Positions 60,553 through 64,000 of a DNA stretch of 64,000 nt are shown here, piece after piece. Source of the stretch: an uncultured Alphaproteobacteria bacterium (GTDB taxonomy: Bacteria > Pseudomonadota > Alphaproteobacteria > RF32 > CAG-239). Each line of letters starts with the position of its first letter. Position 1 is the stretch's first letter. A program made the position numbers and the translations under genes. The stretch spans positions 1 to 64,000 of the forward strand of contig CALXVW010000051.1 in the NCBI GenBank assembly GCA_944392185.1, read 5' to 3'. The notes beneath the pieces were generated by a model. It was not told the origin of the DNA, ran no database searches, and saw only the letters and a list, made by a program, of their open reading frames with translations.

Positions 60553-60784
60553 TTGTAAATACAAAAGGATTGGTGGGATTTGAACCCTCGGAGAAGAGGG
60601 TTCGACTACCAGCGAAAGGCGAGCGAGAGCGCGCCGGTGAGCCTTGGCGAATGAGCGCCCGTGCAACTCAAGCGTCAGCGCAGAGTAATCCCTCCCTATT
60701 TGTATTATATAAGAATCCCTTGTCTTGCTCTCAGTTTTGTTGTACTAATCAACTTGTCAGTTTCCTTAGCTTAAGAGAAAATTT

Positions 60785-61330
60785 ATGAACAGATGTGCCT
60801 GGCTTAATATTCGCAATCCATTATATGTCAAATATCATGATGAAGAATGGGGCGTCCCTCAGCATGATGACACAAAATTGCTGGAGTTGCTTATTTTGGA
60901 GGGTTTTCAGGCCGGGCTTTCGTGGGAATGTGTTCTGAATAAAAGAGAAGCTTTTCTCAAAGCTTATGATAACTTTAACCTGAAAAAAATTCTTCATTAT
61001 AATGAGGCCAAAATTCAAGAACTTCTATCAGACCCCAATATTATTCGTAACAAATTAAAAATTGTTGCCAGTATTGAAAATGCTCGCATCTTTCAAAAAA
61101 TAAAAAAAGAATTTGGCTCTTTTGATACCTATATTTGGGGTTTTACCAATAACAAAATCATCATTGAGCCTTATAATTTGCGCACAACCTCACCCCTTTC
61201 TGACACCATTTCGAAAAATCTAAAAAAACGCGGCATGAAATTTGTCGGCTCCACCATTATCTACTCTTATCTCCAAGCTATCGGCATTCTTAATGCTCAC
61301 GGAGAAGAGTGCGACTTCTCTAAAAAATAA
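60785..61330 (+). CDS. tag: DNA-3-methyladenine glycosylase I
   Basis: 181 aa, the usual Tag length. It starts CAWLNIRNPLYVKYHDEEWG, followed by LLELLILEGFQAGLSW with the catalytic-pocket Glu and Trp. The metal-binding Cys/His set includes Cys4 and His17, with His near HGEECDF. GMKFVGSTIIYSYLQAIGIL is the C-terminal signature. It removes 3-methyladenine from alkylated DNA as the first step of base excision repair. It is the first chromosomal gene after the island. Confidence 0.95.
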   Translation: MNRCAWLNIRNPLYVKYHDEEWGVPQHDDTKLLELLILEGFQAGLSWECVLNKREAFLKAYDNFNLKKILHYNEAKIQELLSDPNIIRNKLKIVASIENARIFQKIKKEFGSFDTYIWGFTNNKIIIEPYNLRTTSPLSDTISKNLKKRGMKFVGSTIIYSYLQAIGILNAHGEECDFSKK

Positions 61331-61403
61331 AAAACTTTGAACTTTTTTATTTCCCTTTCGTTTTAGTGGGTAGAAGCAACTTATAACAGAAAAGGATTAT
61401 GCC

Positions 61404-61724
61404 ATGAAAAAGTTTTTGCTCTCTCTGACTGCCTTATCTTTGCTGGCGACACCCGTTGCCGCAAAGCCCTTCCATCGGCCGCACCACCGCCCGGCTCCAG
61501 TTGTTATTCACAAACATCATCATGGGGATTTTGGAGCACCGTTATTGGCTCTTTCAACCGGGCTTATCGGATTTGCCATTGGCGCCTCAACCGCTCCGCA
61601 AACACAAACAGTTTACTACACCCCGGCTGATGATAAGCAATGTTTTGCCGTTGTTTCAAAATCCAGCGGCACCATCACCCAACAATGTGTCAGCGGCAGC
61701 AATCAAGTCTTGTATGTGGACTAA
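61404..61724 (+). CDS. small exported His-rich protein with a glycine-zipper-like segment
   Basis: 106 aa with a signal peptide ending PVAA (about residue 20), a His-rich stretch (HRPHHRPAPVVIHKHHHGD) that could bind metal, a hydrophobic Gly-rich segment (TGLIGFAIGAST), and a C-terminal part with two cysteines (QCFAVV, QQCVSG). No family recognised. It is probably a periplasmic or outer-membrane-associated protein, alone in its transcript. Confidence 0.7.
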   Translation: MKKFLLSLTALSLLATPVAAKPFHRPHHRPAPVVIHKHHHGDFGAPLLALSTGLIGFAIGASTAPQTQTVYYTPADDKQCFAVVSKSSGTITQQCVSGSNQVLYVD

Positions 61725-61772
61725 AAATTTGCTTGCTTTTTAATCATTTTGAGGCTAATCAAAAAAGGTGTT

Positions 61773-61849
61773 GCCGGCGTAGCTCATCAGGATAGAGCAA
61801 CAGTTTCCTAAACTGTGGGTAGTGGGTTCGAGTCCCGCCGCTGGCGCCA
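61773..61849 (+). tRNA. tRNA-Arg(CCT)
   Basis: 77 bases with acceptor stem GCCGGCG/CGCTGGC (one G-T), D-arm TAGCTCATCAGGATAGAGC, anticodon loop TTCCTAA (anticodon CCT), T-arm GTGGGTTCGAGTCCCGC and encoded CCA. Followed by a terminator. Confidence 0.97.
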
Positions 61850-61863
61850 TCTTTTTCAAACAA

Positions 61864-61888
61864 AACCCCGCCTTTAAGGCGGGGTTTT
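61864..61888. terminator. bidirectional intrinsic terminator
   Basis: AAAACCCCGCC-TTTA-AGGCGGGGTTTT works for tRNA-Arg on the plus strand and for the M20 gene on the minus strand, whose stop codon is five bases away. Confidence 0.9.
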
Positions 61889-61892
61889 GTCT

Positions 61893-63002
61893 TTAGCGCT
61901 CACTTGCTAATTTCTCAAGAAATCTTATCTGAATATCCGCTATCTTCAAAACCGAATCGATTTCAACATACTCACCTTCTGCGTGCATGCCATCGCCGCT
62001 GCCCGAATGCATGATAACCGTGGAACCTTTGACGGCAAATTCTCTGGAATCGGTGGCGCCTCCCTCATATTCAAAGCTCAGCGGACGACCCAATATATTC
62101 TCGGCAAACGCCTTATAATCCAAAATATAGGGATTATCCTCTCTCATCACAACCGGGGTTGATGATGAAACTATTTTATACTCACAGCCTTTGGCCATGG
62201 CCTTATCCAATTTGGCTTTTAAGTCCTCTACACTACTGTTTTCGGTTAGACGAATATCACACAAAGCCTCGCAATAATTGCAAATGACATTTGAAACCTC
62301 ACCTCCATTGATTTTGGCCACGTGCAAGGTATCTATCCACTTGTCTTTGGGCTGCTTGCCGTCTTTTGAATAATAGGGAAAAGATTTGCGTAAGTTATTT
62401 ATGGTTTCAACCATTATCTCATTGGCATCTACACCTTCCCACGGACGAGAGCCGTGAGCCGCCTGCCCTTTGGCAATCAGCTTCACAAACACGGGGTTTT
62501 TGCATTTAACAATAAGCTTACTGATATCACCGCCGACATCATTGTCCAAAACTATTGTCGATTTTATTTCCGGATGGGCGGCCAAAAATGCTTGTGTCCC
62601 CTTGCTGCCTTTTTCTTCATCTGAAGACAATATTACCCCAAACTTTATCGGTAATTTATTTTTCAAAACATGCTCCATAGAATTTAGAGCCACTGCTGCA
62701 AAAGATTTCATATCTAAGGTGCCGCGCCCATACATCTTACCGTCTCTGATTTGCGGCGTAAACATCTCTTCTGAGGCAGCAACCACGTCTATATGCCCCA
62801 AAACCAAAGCATCAAAGGCTTCTGAATCCGTGTTTCTGATGAATATTACCGGCGCCCCTGCCACTTCATCAAAAACATCTATCTTGGCATCCGTGCCGGT
62901 AAAAAGAATTTTTATATAGTCCATAACTTGATTGATTTCTTTGGCGTTGCCGGTTTCTGAACGAAAACGAATTAAATCTTGCGCAACTTGTATGATGTCC
63001 AT
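61893..63002 (-). CDS. M20-family zinc deacylase, acetylornithine deacetylase-like
   Basis: 369 aa. Metal-binding motifs: LGHIDVV (His, Asp), YGRGTLDMKSF, SSDEEKGSKG (catalytic Glu-Glu) and VLDNDVGG; the C-terminal His lies in IMHSGSGDGMHAEGEYVEID. The dimerisation domain (VKLIAKGQAAHGSRPWEGVD) is complete. The family includes ArgE, DapE and carboxypeptidases. The overall pattern favours ArgE (N-acetylornithine to ornithine), but specificity cannot be read off reliably. Confidence 0.8.
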   Translation of the reverse strand: MDIIQVAQDLIRFRSETGNAKEINQVMDYIKILFTGTDAKIDVFDEVAGAPVIFIRNTDSEAFDALVLGHIDVVAASEEMFTPQIRDGKMYGRGTLDMKSFAAVALNSMEHVLKNKLPIKFGVILSSDEEKGSKGTQAFLAAHPEIKSTIVLDNDVGGDISKLIVKCKNPVFVKLIAKGQAAHGSRPWEGVDANEIMVETINNLRKSFPYYSKDGKQPKDKWIDTLHVAKINGGEVSNVICNYCEALCDIRLTENSSVEDLKAKLDKAMAKGCEYKIVSSSTPVVMREDNPYILDYKAFAENILGRPLSFEYEGGATDSREFAVKGSTVIMHSGSGDGMHAEGEYVEIDSVLKIADIQIRFLEKLASER

Positions 63003-63099
63003 AAAAAATTCCTTTCTTCTCTTATTTTTTTACAATTTATTCACTTAATACTGACATAATAAGCCCAACAGAATAAAAAAAGATTAAAAAGGGGGCAAA

Positions 63100-63606
63100 A
63101 TGAAAACTTTATTTATGGCAGTAGCGCTGTTGCTTTTCTCTTTTGGCAATGCTTCTGCACAGAATCTTATTGATGACGGCGAAACCGGGCTTGCTCTTCC
63201 GCGCTTTGCCTCATTGCGCTCTAATCATATTAATGCTCGCTCCGGCCCGGGCGCAAGATATCCGATTGAATGGGTGTATATGCAAAAATCTGCTCCGGTC
63301 GAAATTATCGCCGAATTCGAACTTTGGCGTAAAATTAAAGATTGGCAAGGTTCTGAAACTTGGGTGCATAAATCTATGCTGACCGGAAAGCGCTTTGTTA
63401 AGGTCATTACCCCCGGTGAGAACAACATCTATGCCAAAGATGACTACAACGCAAAAGTTATTGCCAAGGTTGAAGACGAAGTTGTCGGTGAAATTAAAAA
63501 ATGTCCCGTCAATACCAATTTCTGCCTTGTCCAATTCGGCAGTGTCGATGGTTGGATCCCTCGCCAAAACCTGTATGGGATCTACCCTGACGAGATTATT
63601 GATTAA
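63100..63606 (+). CDS. exported SH3-like domain protein
   Basis: 168 aa with a signal peptide ending NASA (about residue 20). The bacterial SH3 domain covers about residues 45-105 (NHINARSGPGARYPIEWVY, KIKDWQGSETWVHKSML), and a second related stretch (DYNAKVIAKVEDEVVGEI, DGWIPRQNLYGIY) follows. Two cysteines near residue 127-136 may pair. Alphaproteobacteria encode such periplasmic SH3 proteins, thought to bind peptidoglycan or proteins. Function is inferred. Confidence 0.82.
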   Translation: MKTLFMAVALLLFSFGNASAQNLIDDGETGLALPRFASLRSNHINARSGPGARYPIEWVYMQKSAPVEIIAEFELWRKIKDWQGSETWVHKSMLTGKRFVKVITPGENNIYAKDDYNAKVIAKVEDEVVGEIKKCPVNTNFCLVQFGSVDGWIPRQNLYGIYPDEIID

Positions 63607-63607
63607 A

Positions 63608-64000
63608 TCAATATTCTTTTAACTCCCAAACACCGTCCTTGAAAGTCAACTTGAAAAGGGCGGTGTTTTTCATAGCAGAGGGCTTGTGACCAAACTTCAT
63701 CAGCAAATAGCGAATCGAGCTCCCATGCGAGGCTATACCTATCACCGTTTCTTTAGTTTTTAACAAGTCATCTAAAACTTTTAGCATCCGCTCTTGCATC
63801 TGCCGTTTGGTCTCGCCGCCGGGAAACCCTATATCCAAAGTTCCGCCTTCTTCATACCAAGTGGCAAAAATCTCCGGATATGCCTTGGCAATGTCTGTTT
63901 TTAACATTCCTTCAACCTTGCCGAAGCAACCCTCTCTTAAATCTGGTATTATTTTAAGCGGAACGTGTAATTTCTCAACCACGACTTCAGCTGTTTGCAA
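63608..64000 (-). CDS. histidine phosphatase-family protein, N-terminus beyond the window edge
   Basis: The visible 130 residues are the C-terminal part of a phosphoglycerate-mutase-like phosphatase. PDLREGCFGKVEGM carries the Glu of the active site and VIGIASHGSSIRYLL the second catalytic His. The N-terminal RHG motif lies outside the window. The substrate is unknown. It is convergent with the SH3 gene. Confidence 0.82.
   Translation of the reverse strand: MQTAEVVVEKLHVPLKIIPDLREGCFGKVEGMLKTDIAKAYPEIFATWYEEGGTLDIGFPGGETKRQMQERMLKVLDDLLKTKETVIGIASHGSSIRYLLMKFGHKPSAMKNTALFKLTFKDGVWELKEY

Larger units (their letters stand above)
60325..60698. repeat. two tandem 187-bp repeats containing tRNA-Ser fragments
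   Basis: Units start at 60325 and 60512. Each has TCCGCCATTTACAAG, a terminator hairpin CCCTGC/GCAGGG, the inverted T-arm-like GGATTTGAACCCTC, a GC-rich stretch, and ends AATCCCTCCCTAT, which equals the tRNA-Ser 3' end. The second copy has the perfect hairpin GAACCCTC-GGAGAA-GAGGGTTC where the first has GAGGGGGCG. The units differ at several positions, so they are not very recent. They probably mark repeated integration at the tRNA end. Confidence 0.85.

Noticed and set aside
60325..60698. Possible CRISPR array
   Set aside because: Only two long (187-bp) adjacent units with no regular short repeat/spacer pattern and no cas genes.
60311..60788. Overlapping plus-strand frames of 90-104 codons across the 187-bp repeats
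   Set aside because: They translate the tRNA-like and terminator repeats (GFEPSEKR-type peptides), repeat with the DNA units, and lack ribosome-binding sites; they are not genes.

Overview
The window is an AT-rich stretch of bacterial chromosome. It most resembles a host-associated alphaproteobacterium with a compact genome. The evidence is a P-type type IV secretion (T4SS) locus, alphaproteobacterial families of unknown function (DUF2924, DUF3768, DUF5681), tRNA genes with encoded CCA, tightly packed operons, and a TlpA gene beside a tiny lipoprotein gene. The species cannot be named from sequence alone.

Positions 1-19.2 kb (minus strand) hold a T4SS gene block. Read in its own direction it gives a VirB2-like pilin, two larger proteins carrying the same VirB2-like membrane module fused to long coiled coils (296 and 1514 aa), VirB3, VirB4, six exported coiled-coil proteins, VirB8 and a truncated VirB7-type lipoprotein. 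The six coiled-coil genes sit where virB5/virB6 would be expected and overlap one another at their ends. Several share short motifs, so they look like an expanded, locus-specific family.

Positions 19.5-31.4 kb (plus strand), divergent from the T4SS, hold a type IVb pilus operon of the IncI/R64 thin-pilus type: an OmpA-like-domain protein, PilL/TcpQ-type lipoprotein, PilN secretin, PilO, PilP, PilQ ATPase, PilR, a pilin-like protein, the PilS prepilin with its own promoter and terminator, and a PilT/DotB-like ATPase. The two halves probably form one surface machine or two co-inherited ones, with a shared divergent control region of about 310 bp.

Positions 31.4-39.2 kb carry housekeeping and stress genes: a phosphoribosyltransferase, a TlpA-like thioredoxin, a small lipoprotein, a TerY-type VWA/PP2C/kinase triad, a nitronate monooxygenase-like enzyme, GpsA, and an exported nitroreductase.

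Positions 39.25-60.7 kb are a genomic island at the 3' end of tRNA-Ser(GGA), bounded by a 23-bp direct repeat. It carries a large serine recombinase with DUF2924, a ParB-methyltransferase, DUF5681, a terminase large subunit and a DnaB-type helicase, but no capsid genes. The rest is a defence cluster: a WYL regulator with a PD-(D/E)XK-like protein, a C5-methyltransferase with an Eco47II-like endonuclease, a P63C-domain protein, a Gabija-like GajA/GajB pair, and a GmrSD-like DUF262 protein. Upstream of the PD-(D/E)XK-like gene lies what I consider the best candidate for something undescribed. It is a ~200-nt structured RNA with its own consensus promoter, a closing stem, several hairpins and an intrinsic terminator, and one internal strand can alternatively pair with the terminator arm. 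The island's right end has four TTCCCTG repeats and two tandem 187-bp units containing tRNA-Ser fragments.

Positions 60.8-64 kb return to chromosomal genes: tag, a small exported protein, tRNA-Arg(CCT), an M20 deacylase, an SH3-like exported protein and a partial histidine phosphatase.
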